64,000 nucleotides of DNA. Source: Syngnathus acus (taxonomy: Eukaryota; Chordata; Actinopteri; Syngnathiformes; Syngnathidae). Shown one piece after another: positions 53,101-64,000 of the stretch. How positions within the stretch are numbered: the first letter of the stretch is position 1; each line of letters begins with the position of its first letter. Made by a program: the position numbers and the translations under genes. The notes beneath the pieces were generated by a model. The model saw only the letters and a list, made by a program, of their open reading frames with translations, ran no database searches and was not told the origin of the DNA. The stretch lies in the NCBI RefSeq assembly GCF_901709675.1, contig NC_051096.1, positions 1,949,001 to 2,013,000 of the forward strand. Reading direction: 5' to 3'.

Positions 53101-53241
53101 TTGACTAGCTTCCTCTTTCTCCTCCCCATCTTGTTCATCCCTGGCTTTTTCTTCTCTTTCCTGGCTTGTTTTTATCCTCTCCTGACAACCTTTAGTTTGC
53201 AGCTCCTTGCAGAGGACACTCTGACAGCCTGGAAGAAACAT
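50164..53241 (-). CDS. nobox: NOBOX oogenesis homeobox
   Basis: An oocyte-specific homeodomain transcription factor of primordial-follicle development. Minus-strand exons: 53241 (or an upstream exon) to 52747, 52570-52387, 52310-52204, 51890-51831, 51753-51555, 51415-51223, 51115-50850, 50567-50164, about 635 aa in frame. The homeodomain is spread over three exons: [20 protein letters not shown], then [10 protein letters not shown], then [26 protein letters not shown] and [11 protein letters not shown] are NOBOX marks. About 13 prolines lie directly before it. The N-terminal part is acidic and charged; the C-terminal part is rich in Ser, Pro and Gln. The 77-nt intron 51754-51830 is inferred because the homeodomain frame stops soon after. 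Acceptors at 52571 and 52562 could both serve. The first residues are uncertain: an ATG lies at 53241, but an acceptor at 53229 could join an upstream exon. Confidence 0.88.
52424..52457. repeat. nobox: GGT/GGC trinucleotide run coding polyproline in nobox
   Basis: An uninterrupted trinucleotide tract (CCN on the coding strand) gives about 13 Pro immediately before the homeodomain. Confidence 0.85.
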
Positions 53242-53311
53242 GTGAGGCGGGAAGCACCTCCAGCCCACCCAGCATCATCACCAAAAATCTTGCTTGAGTT
53301 CTCAAAATATA

Positions 53312-54171
53312 CAGTAATCCCTCGCAAAACCACAGTTCATTTATCGCGGCTTCAGTACATTGTGGATTTTTTCCACCCAAAAATTAATAAAGATCAGAAA
53401 TTAATAAATTAAAAATAAAAGTTATAAATTGAGGAATTATGGCACAAAACTTGCCCGCACACCAGCAGAAGGCAGGGAGTGCCCACACAATTGCAGTATG
53501 TATATTTGTACCTTGTTATTGGTACCTTGCTGTTAGCTGCTGCCTATTGCTGATTTTACTTTAATTTACACTGCACTGTAACTCCCTTCCTGTTTTATTC
53601 CTGATCTTTAATGTTTTTTTTAACTGTGCCTTGATGCTTTTAACTCTTTTTCTTTGATGCCTGTTCATGTTTTGTGTGAAGCACTTTGGATTGCCTTATT
53701 GCTGAAAAGTGCTACACAAATAAACTTGCCTTGCCTTAGAAAAAAAGTTCTAAAAACATACGTATTGTATCTTGTTATAAAAAACTGTTATAATAAGAGT
53801 TCTAAAAACATATTTACAGTATGTACAATTGTACCTTGTTATAAAAACGTTAATAAGGGTTCTAAAAACATTTACAGTATGTACACTTTAGCTACATTTA
53901 CATATGACACCCCCACACACATACACCCCCACACACAATCATATATTATTTATAATTAATTTCTGTATGTTATTCATACATTAATATAGTATTTACATGT
54001 TTGAAACTATTAATGTTCTAATGATAACATATGCACTTATATGGATTAATATACATTTCTTGATACACAAAAATGTATGTATGTTAAAAATGAGAGGGTG
54101 ACACTACACGGTTTTTCACATATCGTGAGTGGTCTTGGAACCAATTATCCGCGATAAACGAGGGATTACTG
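53312..54171. mobile_element. Pogo/Tigger-like MITE, copy 2 (with nested insertion)
   Basis: Same family as 144-767: it begins CAGTAATCCCTCG, ends CGAGGGATTACTG, and has TA flanks at 53310-53311 and 54172-54173. Interior blocks match copy 1 (ACTTTAGCTACAT, GTTCTAAAAACAT). It is about 235 bp longer because of an insert at about 53517-53738. It lies just upstream of the nobox start region. Confidence 0.8.
53517..53738 (+). mobile_element. LINE/SINE 3'-tail insert nested in MITE copy 2
   Basis: Absent from MITE copy 1. It contains GTGAAGCACTTTGGATTGCC, AAAGTGCTACACAAATAAAC and a TTGCCTTGCC tail, the usual 3' end of fish L2/Rex-type non-LTR elements (family remembered, not tested). Ends are approximate. 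Confidence 0.6.
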
Positions 54172-54173
54172 TA

Positions 54174-55544
54174 TAATTAACAGTGGAGCAAAGCAGTTGT
54201 ATTAAGTAACGAGAACTTTTCATGGACTTTATGTTGACAAAAAGTTGATTAAATGATTCTAAATATATCAGACGGAAAGCAATTCAAGTAACGGGAGGGA
54301 CTTCATTATTGAGTTCATTGAGTGTCCCAGGTGTCCAGCCCACTGTTAATTATTAGCTCGGCCGGCTAACTAGCACAAAGTGCTCCCCTTCGACTCGAAA
54401 TACGAGGTCGCTGAGGTTAATTAGACACTTTTGGCATATTCAAGACGTCTATCCCGGGGCCCTAGACTCGAGCCTGGCCATGATAGCAATCGTAAACTTT
54501 AACTTTGCTGGATTTGGACTTTCTAATCGCTAAATGAAATTGAACACTTTACTTTTTTCACGCACACGCATGGTTTTCCTTTGTTTTTTAGACTTCCTCT
54601 GAGAAACTGCGGGTGTCTGAGCAGATGCAGAACTACACAACTTTTGGTTGAAACTCTGAGACAACTCGCGTTTAACGTCACATCAGCAGAAAGAGTGCAG
54701 CCATTTGGGAATTCGAAGCCAATTGGAGTTTGAAGAAGTTTTTCCATTGAGCACAGCTCAAGTGTTCATTAGCTATTTGTGAGCTGCAGCCGTTGTAAAA
54801 TGACTTCTAAATCAATTTCTATTGTATTGTATTTAAGAGGTGTTGCAAGTCATAAATGGTCCAATGAAAAGACTCTTCGAAAAAAGAAACGGCAAGCTCG
54901 TCAATTCACAAGCACTGTAGCTAGCTGAAAACGCAGATATGTGCAATTAAAATCGGTTTTACCAAAAGGTTGACTTAAGTCTTCATCCATTGTCTTCACC
55001 GAGGAACTTAAGGGCCGCTGTTAACGAGGCGAGTCGCAAGCAAACTAGATTAATTGGCTTCTTTATTGGTAATGTAGGGAGGGGGAGGAGCGGCGCGGCA
55101 GCCAATCAGCGAGGGCGTAGCAACACAGGTAATTTGTAGAAACTTGTTTAGAGTTCTGTCAAATAAGCCACAAATTTGACACAAAAACATGCGACATGTT
55201 AATTTGTTGCACTCACAATGAGCCGATTAAACACTTATATGCACTACTACAGTCGGCCATCAGGCGGCGTGGTTACGATAAATGCTCCCGTGCATTTCTA
55301 TGGGGAGGAATCAACATCACTCCAAAATCAGCAATGTGCTCATATATATTTGTCGTGAAGTCACTTATCTGACAAAATGTGCACTTGTATTTGTCAAATG
55401 TAGCTGGAGTTGAACTTAAAGTCCATGTACATGGTGACCAATAATATACCTCATACCTATAAACTTGGGGAAATGACAAAATAGACGTTTTTGTGTAAAG
55501 AAAGACAAGTATAGTTGTGTTTTTTTTTTTAGCCAATCAGGTCT
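54174..55544. other. Spacer upstream of nobox and downstream of sdc3
   Basis: No convincing exon. An additional first exon of nobox could lie here but none could be chosen. One minus-strand open frame (54747-54523) has no recognisable domain. Confidence 0.35.
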
Positions 55545-55550
55545 TTTATT
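55545..55550 (-). terminator. sdc3: Candidate poly(A) signal of sdc3
   Basis: AATAAA on the minus strand. It would give a 3' UTR of about 1.85 kb (57390 down to about 55530), rich in GT/CA stretches and without any coding signal. Confidence 0.4.
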
Positions 55551-57390
55551 TGGAACAGAGGCAGATTAGTGACAAGGCGACAGTGACGCGGTGGGTGGGG
55601 TGGGCTGGAGTGCTCCCCCCCCCCCCCCCCCGCACACTCACGCAGCCAATGACTCGAAGAACTCAGCCTTAAAAAAATGCAAATGTATAAAACCAGGAAT
55701 GAGAAGAGCAAACGTACAAGTCGCCTCCACTTATGCGCGCGCACTCGCACGCATACTTGGCTACAAACGCGCGCACGCTTGGAGACAGTCACTTTAGAAA
55801 AAACAACACGTGTTCACATCATTGCTGCCTGGCCGTGTGGACGGACACGCTCTGCATATGCGTGCGCGTGTGTTAGAGACATTCGGTTGGGAGCGAGCAA
55901 ACACACAAGGCGCGCGCACACACACGCCTGCAAGTGGTGGCTTCAAATGAGGTGCTCTCTCACGCACATGCAAGTGACACACAAAATCTGCTTCACACGT
56001 ATCTCTCTCGTCATAATTTGACACACACACACACGCACACGTCGCCTTTGAAGACGAACTGTTCACGCGCACGCACGCCAGTGAACAAAGTGTCACCTGT
56101 CTGTGGAAGAGCGTGAGAACAGTTGGATGAGGTTAACACACACCTCTCACACACAAACACTAATATTGTTTGGACTCCCATGCATGTTTTGTTTATCTAC
56201 AGTACTGAGTATAAGAAGCTACACTGGCGTGGTTACAATCTCTTAGATAGAAGCACCCCCCCACACGCCTTCCAAACCCAAAGCTGACCCAGCTCCTCCT
56301 CCTCTGCAGGTAAATAAAAATCATGCAAAGGTCGGCACGGGTGCAAAAGCAACTGATGGCTAAAACCAAGAGAATGGAGAGCCGCGACAGTGTGATTCAT
56401 CCACAGTATTGCATTACACGCGCGTGGGTGTGCGTGCGTGTGTCGGGGCAGGAAGTAGGAAATTAACACAAGTATTGGGACACAAAGATTGGACAAGGTC
56501 GCCATACGGTTGGGAAAGGAAGTTGCAATGGACAAAAGAATTGGCACACAAAATATGAGGAGGGTAAATGAAACATTTGTAAATCAAGTCAAATATTGGG
56601 CTAGTAAATGACACAAATATTCGGACCAGAAGTTGACAAAAAAATGGAAGCCCCGTGTGTGTGCGTGTGTGTTTGTGTGTGTGTGGCCAGAGCACAGCTC
56701 ATCTGAAGTGATGACAGATAAATTAAAAAAAAAAAAAATCATGCAGATGATTAGTGATGGCATCAAAGTAAAACACTGATATTTACATATAAACTTTTTT
56801 TGGAAACAGCTAAATACACACGGTCTTGTTTCAGTAATATTATCAATACAGCTTTGTTATTATTATTGTCATGATCATAATTGAAGCATCCGGGCCAAAC
56901 GATTCTCATCATATTCTTATCATCCATTGCGAGTCTTTGTACACGACGAGATTCTGGTTGCTTTTTGACCGGACGGGATGTCTCGTAGCCAGCTTCCTCC
57001 TCTCTCGTCTCCTCGCACATTTGGCTTCAAGAGTACCATTTTGTTTTTAGACGCCGTCACACACAAACGTGTTTAGTTTTGATGTTTTTCTTACAAAATA
57101 ATCCGCATTGTCACATACAGAACAAGAGAATATTAAGAACAACATTGAAAAAAAACATGGTTGTCTTTTTTTTTTTTTTTTTTTTAAAGAATATTTTTGC
57201 TTTCTTGGTTTTTTTTCCAGTCCCTTTTTTCGATACTTTCATTGAAAAGAAAGTTCCAAGTCCGCAAAAAAGGCGCTCTTGTGGTTGGCAGAAGAAAGGA
57301 AGAGAGAGAGAGAGACGGGTGGGGTGGGGCGTTTCGAAGGGGGAGGAGGTTTGGCGTCGCGGTGGTGCTCATGGCGGCGGCGTGTTTGCG

Positions 57391-60300
57391 TTACGCGTAA
57401 AACTCCTCCTGCTTGTCGGGTTTCTGGTAGGTGACGGTGGCCTGCTTGGGCTCCTCCAGCGTGTAGCTGCCCTCGTCCTTCTTCTTCATGCGGTACACCA
57501 GCAGCATGACCAGGAAGGCGGCAAACAGGGCGCCCACCACGCCGCCCACGATGACCGCTGGCCACACACACAGAGGGAGTGTATTTGATCAATATTTGGA
57601 CAGGGCGTAAAAGTAAACAAAAGTATTGGGACACAAGGCTGTCACACCTACAGGAAGTGAGGATGGACAAATGTATTGGGACAATTAGCCTTCACATCTT
57701 TAGGTCAAAAGTGAGGCAACCACTTCCGCTTGACGGCATGTGATCGCCTCACCCGCGCCAGCGAAACCAAAAAGGTTGTGTGCAAGCTTTTGCCTCCGCT
57801 TAGCATGTAGGTAGCGTTTGTTCCAAGATGGCCGCCACGATGCAGTGCACCAGCCCTTAGACTGTGTCCTTAGCTTCTTTTGTTTTGAAGGTTTGTCAAC
57901 ATGTTATGTTTCTCATGTTGAGAGGGGAGGACTGCTATGCTTTGTATTGCTAGCAAAGCCAAGAAGACACCCGCACAGTCTAGTCTAGTCTAGTCTAGTC
58001 TAGTGTCAAGTCTGTTGCCTCCTGCTCTTTACCAGTGACCAGGAAATCTGCAAAAACCACAGCCAGCAGTCCACCAATCAGAATGGCTGCAAGAGACAGA
58101 GAGGTCAGACGGCTACCTGGCGACAAAACCTTTTGGGAACTTGGATTGGGGAGGGCAGGGGGGTGGAAGCGGACCGAGCCAGGTGGCAACTGGGAACTAG
58201 AAAGCCACGTTTCACTTCAGGTCGCACGGTGAACAACAACGGGGAGGATGGTCCTTGAGATTGGATTTGATTACGTATCCTTTATAAAAAATGTGTTCAA
58301 TCCAATTCCATTTTAAGATTATTGGTGAACATTTCAATGGCACAAAATGGCTGACATTTTGCTGCTCTCCTCACGATTTGCTAAGTGGCCGAGTAGCCCA
58401 AAGCGTGCCGATACCAACCTATCAAGACTTCCTTTCTTTCCAGGATGTTCTTCTGCGGGAGCTGCGCGGCCGAGCTGCCGCCGTCCACCGTGTTGCCCGC
58501 CAGATCGGGTTCTTCTGGCGCCAAGCCGCGGCCCAGCTCGTTGCGCTGGTCCTCGTTCATCTCAAAGTCGCCGCTGGGCCCCACGGCCGCCAGCTCGTTG
58601 TTGCCCTGCCGAAATAAAGTCGCTGGTCACATTTGAGGATTGGCCGGGAAAAGATGAGGGCTGCTGGCAGCTTGAATGTTGTTGCCGTTCCAGATCGGAC
58701 TACACGCCTTTCGTTTTCCATCACAGCTGCCCGTGTGACCACATGTGGTTATCTCGGGCAGGAAGAGCCGTTGTGGCGTTGTGAATGCCATCACAACCAT
58801 CAAAGTCACTTTTGAAACGTGGCTGCTGCTGCTGTTGAGGTGCCACCATGTGTGCGTGTGTGTGTGCGCGTGTGTGTGTGCGTATGTGTGCACGCTCCCT
58901 TTTGGGCCAAGCCGACCGCGCACAGCTGGCGGATTTGTGTAATGACAGAGGCGCGTCGACATGAAACTCTATCCTGAAATACATACAAGTAGAAATTTGA
59001 GGTGTTCCGGGAGCTGCCCAGGCCCGAATGTGCTCAACTTCCTCGGACGCCCAAAGGAAAAATTTATTTATTTTTGCTTTTGTGTGACTTTTCTTTTTTT
59101 GTCCATAAATAGAAACATTTTTAGATCTGGATGATTTTGGACGACATGAAATATTCTCACCAAAAATGATTTTTATATTTATATAAAGGAACCAAAAATA
59201 ACTGAATCCTGAGGGGATGGAAAAAAAACTTGCTTGTTTGTAACTTGCACATAAAATAAAAAACACGCAACCCAAAAGAATTTTCTGGAGGTAATTATTT
59301 GAAATGTCTCACCTGTGTGCTGGCTGTAGGCTGCGGTGGGCGCGTGCTTCTCTCCGTGGGCGTTCTCACCGTGGTGGGCGTCCTCAGCGTGGTGGTCGCC
59401 GCGGGGACCCTGGGCCTGAAGGAGAACCGGGTCTTGACGGTGCTGCTGGGCGGGTCAGCAGTGGTGGTGGTGGCGGCGGCGGTGGCGGCGGCGGTGGGCT
59501 CCTCCGTGGTCGGCACGTCCTCCTTTGTGGTGATATCCACGTCTGACGTGGGTTCCGGCGACAGGTACACGTCCTCCTCTTCTTCTTCTTTGGGTGTTGT
59601 CACCGTGGCGACGGGAGCTGAAGATATAGGGGCGGCGGTGGTCTGGGCGGCAGCGGCGGCCCGTATGCGTTCCAGCTCTCTCTCCCGCTCCCGCTGGCGC
59701 TCTCGTTCCCGTTCACGCTCCCGCTCTCTCTCCCGCTCCCGCTGGCGCTCCATCTCTCGAACCCGCTCGCGCTCCCGTTCTCGCTCGCGCTCCCTCTCCA
59801 GCTGCTTCTCCTTCTCCAACTCCAGTTCCCAGAAGGCGCCGCTCTCGCCGTCCGCTTCGGTCGGCAGGACGGTGGAGGCGGCGGAAGAAGTGACGATGAC
59901 GGTGGTGGGAGCGCCGGTCGTAGGGACGCCAGTCGTAGCGGTGACGGTGGGGTCGGCGCTGGGCTCGGCCGCGGGTGCGGCTGAGGGGGCAGGGCTTGTG
60001 GCCTGAGTGGTGGACTGGGGAACAGGATCCTCCGTGGTGGAAGATAGCGACACGGACGTCGGCCTCACGCTGATGTCGGGAACTGGAACAAACAGAGATC
60101 GGAAGATTTGAATGCAACTTTTTGTCGAGGCCAGCGTTTTGCTCATTTCCAACCCCAGTTGTGAGGAGAAACCAAACTGTCCGCAGCTTTGTTCTAATCC
60201 ACTCTGGCAGTTTCCCGCGATGACTGCAGCGTGAAGCACAAGTGTGACGATGAAACAAGTGCGGAGAGGAGATTCATTTTCCCGGCGTAGCTTTCATTGC

Positions 60301-61177
60301 GTTTGAGCGGCGCTTGAAAGAGGAGCAAATTGAATGTGGGCTCACAAAGGCATGTGGGCAGGAGAGGATATTACAAAACGCCGTCCCACAATGGAGCCCC
60401 TGTCCAAAAGCGAGACGAGCCGCCGCCGCCGCCGACTGATCCGTATCAACGTCGGTGGACTTAAAGCAATTTTCCAGGCAGCGGTTTGGGCTCTCATTAC
60501 CTGCACCGAGTCGAGTGCGTTTCCGTTGGTTGGCGCTCCAACAAGATGCCAAAAAACGGCTAAGCCGATTATGCCCGTCAAGCTTTTTTATCATCATTGT
60601 GCAAAGTCAAATTTCAAAGATGACGGAACGCTAGAAAAAGAACAAGAGTGCAAACTTCCAGCAGGGACTTCAAAACACAAAACAGAGTGCATGCATGAAG
60701 TAATTTTCACACTGTTGTTTACATTGTTTCCAAGTGCAATCTGGATCAGATCCAAATTTAAATTTCGGTTGGTTGGCGGCCAGCGTGGTCTGCTCGTGGG
60801 TGCTGACCAGAATATCAGGCCCAATTACAGCAATGCGCTTTGGACTAAGCGGCTAACTGCGAAGCACGCCAGACAACACGCACCGGGCTGGTCCGGGCCA
60901 GGTCGCTGCGTGACGCTCTCATCTGTGTGGACTTTAATCTGATTAGCGCAAACAAGATCTCGGGGAAGAGGTCAACTTTGTGTGAATGTGGGTACGTGGT
61001 GGGTCAGCAGAGTGACACACACACACAAACACACACAAAAACATACGTACATACATGTGCACACACACACGCACACACACACTCACATCCAGAGCCGGAT
61101 CCCGAGTAGAGGTCCTCGTCGTCGTAAAAGCCGTCCGCCGTCGAGCCCTCGTCATCGCCCAACGACCACGTCTGTCC
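57391..61177 (-). CDS. sdc3: Syndecan 3 (first exon not found)
   Basis: A transmembrane heparan sulfate proteoglycan of neural and cartilage cells. Minus-strand exons: 61177-61087, 60082-59313, 58605-58419, 57557-57391 (405 codons in frame, counting the stop), plus a possible 54-nt exon at 58086-58033. [12 protein letters not shown] is the glycosaminoglycan attachment site. The large exon is a Thr/Pro/Ser mucin-like ectodomain interrupted by an Arg/Glu-rich helix (59662-59829). [19 protein letters not shown] is the juxtamembrane part with its basic cleavage site. The last exon has the membrane segment ([15 protein letters not shown]), [18 protein letters not shown] and the PDZ-binding end [21 protein letters not shown] marks syndecan 3. 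The signal-peptide exon should lie to the right, in the window or beyond. Confidence 0.93.
57978..58002. repeat. (TCTAG)5 minisatellite
   Basis: Five perfect TCTAG units in the sdc3 intron, 31 nt past the end of the extra membrane-segment exon. Confidence 0.8.
58033..58086 (-). other. sdc3: Candidate 54-nt cassette exon: second transmembrane-like segment of sdc3
   Basis: Acceptor CTCTCTGTCTCTTGCAG and donor ACTG|GTAAAG are both strong. Phase is 1 at both ends, so inclusion keeps the frame. The 18 codons are open and hydrophobic ([18 protein letters not shown]) and align without gaps to the start of the normal membrane segment ([18 protein letters not shown]), with GG and FAxFLV shared. Inclusion would place two such segments in tandem. 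Whether it is used is not known from the sequence. Confidence 0.6.
61016..61085. repeat. (CA)n-rich microsatellite
   Basis: A CA-rich stretch interrupted by ACATACGTACATACATG. It lies directly past the donor of the SGSGSG exon of sdc3. Confidence 0.7.
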
Positions 61178-64000
61178 CTGCGTGAGAGAAAAGCACAGAA
61201 TGTGATTGGAGGCAAGATGGCGGTCGCAAGATGGCTGCCGCTTGGTGACGGCAGAGCATCAACGCAACCCGACATCACTGCGCAACCTGCCTTGACAGCA
61301 AGGCGGGGTGATGATGCTGTGCAGTGTTGTCACTTGAATTGGCCTCTTTACACACAAACCTTCCTGATCATTTATCTGCTAATGAGCTGAAAAAGTGACA
61401 AAAAAACAGAAGAGGCGCTGCTGCGTTTAGCCGGAGGTGCTGGAAAACTCAATCGGATGTGACCAAAGCGCTTTTTTTTTTTATCTCCCCGGCACATCTA
61501 AATCTCTTCCTGGGGTAGAGGGGGGGATTGCTGCTGGTGGTGGTTGGAGGAGGGTGGGGGGGGGGCGAGCTAGCTTGTGTAATGCTAATTGTGCAAAGAT
61601 GAAAACGGAGGAGAGGCGGCTCCTCCCCGCCTGCCGGTTCCAGACGCAGGAAACCCGATGCCTTTAAAAGCCAATAAAGCCATAATGGACGCTGGAAACT
61701 CGAGCGCCCCCGCCCTCCCCTCCAGCATGTCTGGGCCTGGCGCACCTTTTGGGAAGAGGTGCGCTCGCTTTGTGCACTTGGGTGCGAGTCTGTGAGAGAC
61801 TTCTGATTTTATATTTTTAACCCGGTGCCCTGCCTAATCACCCCCCCCCCCCCTTTTACCTCATGTGTGTGTGCCATCCAAAGATTTGACAATGAGAGCC
61901 GTTGCTATGGGCAACCTTTGCCTTCCACAGAGAATCCCGTCATTTTTGGGGGTGAGATGCCGGGCTGGGGAAACCAATTGTTCGCACACACATACACAAA
62001 GACAACCCCCTTGCACACACAAGGCAAAAGGTGTTGCATAACATCAAAACAAGCTCAGAATCTGCTTGACGCTACCCCCCTTGCCCCCCCCCCCCCCTTG
62101 ACACAGTGCATCCCCCATACTTGCCCCACTTTCCTTTCATCTGGACTCAGCGTGGCTTTAAAAATACACACTAAAATAAACCCGAGCGAGCGCCCCCCTC
62201 CCCCCTCCAGGCAGGTCCAGAAGTCACCCCCCTGGGGGCCCCCTTTTTTACTACACATTTAACACACACACACATCTAAATCCAGGCCATATGGCGGCTG
62301 AGAGTCTCTCCAGTCTATTTTCAGAGTTGGATGCAGACTGTGTTTAAACGTGAGCATGCCCCCAACCTCATCCGCCCCCTTACACACGCCCGCTTAAAAG
62401 CACGATGTCATCACACTGTGTCCCAGCATGTTCAATTTATGAGTTGATATTGTGGTGTAAATTCACAGTGTGCCACAGAGCAATGCGTCACTGCATCTAA
62501 TTACAGTGTTACACTGGCTCTAATGACAGCTTTTCATTGTGGTGTGTGTGTGTGTGTGTGTGTGCAGCGAGGCTATACGTATGTGTGGCTTTTTTTTCCT
62601 CAACGTGATCGAGCTGAGTGGGACCAAGCAGCGCTGCATTTTGGCGAGCTATAAACAGCCCCGCGCCGCATAGCTACCCGACCGCTACGAGACGCCACTG
62701 GCTCTCCCACACCGCACCGATAAAACCCAGTGGGGGGAGGGGGGGGGGCAGGGGGTGGCCGTCATCTGCGCTGCCCTCGATTTTGCTATCGCCGCCACCG
62801 CTCGCAAAAATAAAAGATTTCAGCCTGGCCAGCCTGCGTGAAAGCCTTGCCAACTGAAAGGCACTTTTTCCCCAAGGTCAATTGAAACAAAAAAAAACAA
62901 TACACTTTATTAGGCACAGCAAAATGACATCTGCATGACTTGACATTATTGACACGCAATGAGCGAGCTTTTGTTGAAGCCCGGCCTGGTCCAGCTTGCG
63001 CAGCAGGCAAAGCACAGGTGCATCCGCCGAGGCGTCGGTAAAGCCATCTGGAGCGCCACGACCTCCACCACTCTTTTTACACAAACATTTTACACCTCGG
63101 CGGCGACGGCATTTGGCGAAAAGGCAGCCATCCCACTCGTGACTCATTTGATTCACCTTCTGAACGGGAAAAAAAGCCAAAACGCTAAAGCAAAGCAAAG
63201 CTGCCTGCCTGACAATTGCCAGTCTGTTCGTGTTACACAAGAAGTGTTGTATAGCGTCGAATTTGACGAGCATTTTTCTTGAAACTGAGACACCTCGTGT
63301 GCGTCTTCAAACACATCCCTCGTGGACACGTGTGATGAAAATCAAGGTGAAAGGCTCGATTATCATTCAAAGATGCTGCAAGCGTCAAAGCACACATCTT
63401 AATGACATTGTCACATGAGCAACAAGAATAAATAACGTTCTCAGCTTTGACGGCCCAAAACCTTTTGGCGGTCTGGGAAAGCTCTTGACGTGTCGTTTTT
63501 GGGGTGTCCGAGAACAAAATTATGATGACCCTGAAACGAGCGACTAATCAAAAGTTCACGTGGAGTTGAGACGGCGCATTTCTAATACGGCTGCCCACCC
63601 ACGCCTCGTAAAGAGCTTGCTGATTCACGCCGGCTGCTGCGTCGGCTCTTCTTCACAAAACGCGCGAGCGCCCGTGTTGTGAAGGGCCGGCGGAGCCTCC
63701 CGAGAAAACGCCGCCTGTTTATTGTCGCTAGAGCTCCCATCTTGCGTTTTTTTTCCCCCTGCAGTAAATCCCTGAACCAATCAGCGGTGACCTCCACTCT
63801 GCCTCCATCTCCACGCTCCGTCTCACCGCTTGCTAACTGGACGGCGGCGGGCCCGAGAGCGCTTGCGAGTAGGTTAGCGGGTGACGGCCTTGTTAACATC
63901 TTGAGCAGAGATTAGCACACATGGCGCCGCTAACACACCGCTAACGTAAAGGACGCCTACAGCTCCCCAAATGGAGGCGTAGCCATGCCGAGCAAGCCAC
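61178..64000. other. sdc3 first intron and right edge
   Basis: No exon was recognised; a signal-peptide exon ending in phase 0 was looked for and not found. C- and G-homopolymers occur at about 61841-61853 and 62085-62098, and a GT run at 62542-62563. GC-rich sequence at 63600-63900 could be promoter-like. Confidence 0.35.

Noticed and set aside
59299-60006. 235-aa plus-strand open frame rich in Ser-Arg, like an SR protein
   Set aside because: It is the antisense reading of the Arg/Glu repeat of sdc3; the minus-strand frame joins conserved syndecan exons.

Overview
The window is nuclear DNA from a teleost fish. It contains ten recognisable vertebrate protein-coding genes with short introns, CA/GT microsatellites, a tRNA-headed SINE, a hAT-type element and two copies of a TA-flanked pogo/Tigger-like MITE. 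Nothing bacterial or viral was seen. Exons were assigned by reading splice sites by eye and checking that the reading frame stays open and the protein joins match remembered vertebrate families. No alignment was run.

Layout from left to right (strand): sytl1 (-, 5' part only, continues off the left edge), cd164l2 (-), gpr3 (+), wasf2 (-), ahdc1 (-), an FGR/YRK-type Src-family kinase (-), sesn2 (-), matn1 (-), nobox (-), sdc3 (-, its first exon was not found). All but gpr3 are on the minus strand. gpr3 and wasf2 are tail to tail. The set matches human 1p36-p35 (SYTL1, CD164L2, GPR3, WASF2, AHDC1, FGR, SESN2, MATN1, SDC3) with nobox as the visitor. Human 6q21 carries the sister set CD164, GPR6, WASF1, SESN1, FYN, so this block is one arm of a whole-genome-duplication paralogon.

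These are ordinary, mostly unrelated genes and not an operon. Their products cover vesicle tethering (sytl1), a mucin-like membrane protein (cd164l2), constitutive cAMP signalling (gpr3), actin nucleation (wasf2), chromatin (ahdc1), tyrosine kinase signalling (fgr), leucine/stress sensing (sesn2), cartilage matrix (matn1), oocyte transcription (nobox) and heparan sulfate signalling (sdc3).

The most interesting points are inside the genes. (1) The FGR-type kinase has a FYN-like pair of alternative exons (7A 165 nt, 7B 156 nt). (2) sdc3 has a well-formed extra 54-nt in-frame exon that resembles its own transmembrane segment. (3) sdc3 has a long Arg/Glu single-helix-like insert in its ectodomain. 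(4) matn1 keeps the classic AT-AC U12-type intron but shows a frameshift in its second vWA domain. (5) sesn2 has an Arg where a leucine-contacting Thr is expected and keeps a SESN1-like N-terminus. (6) ahdc1 carries two short introns inside what is one coding exon in human.
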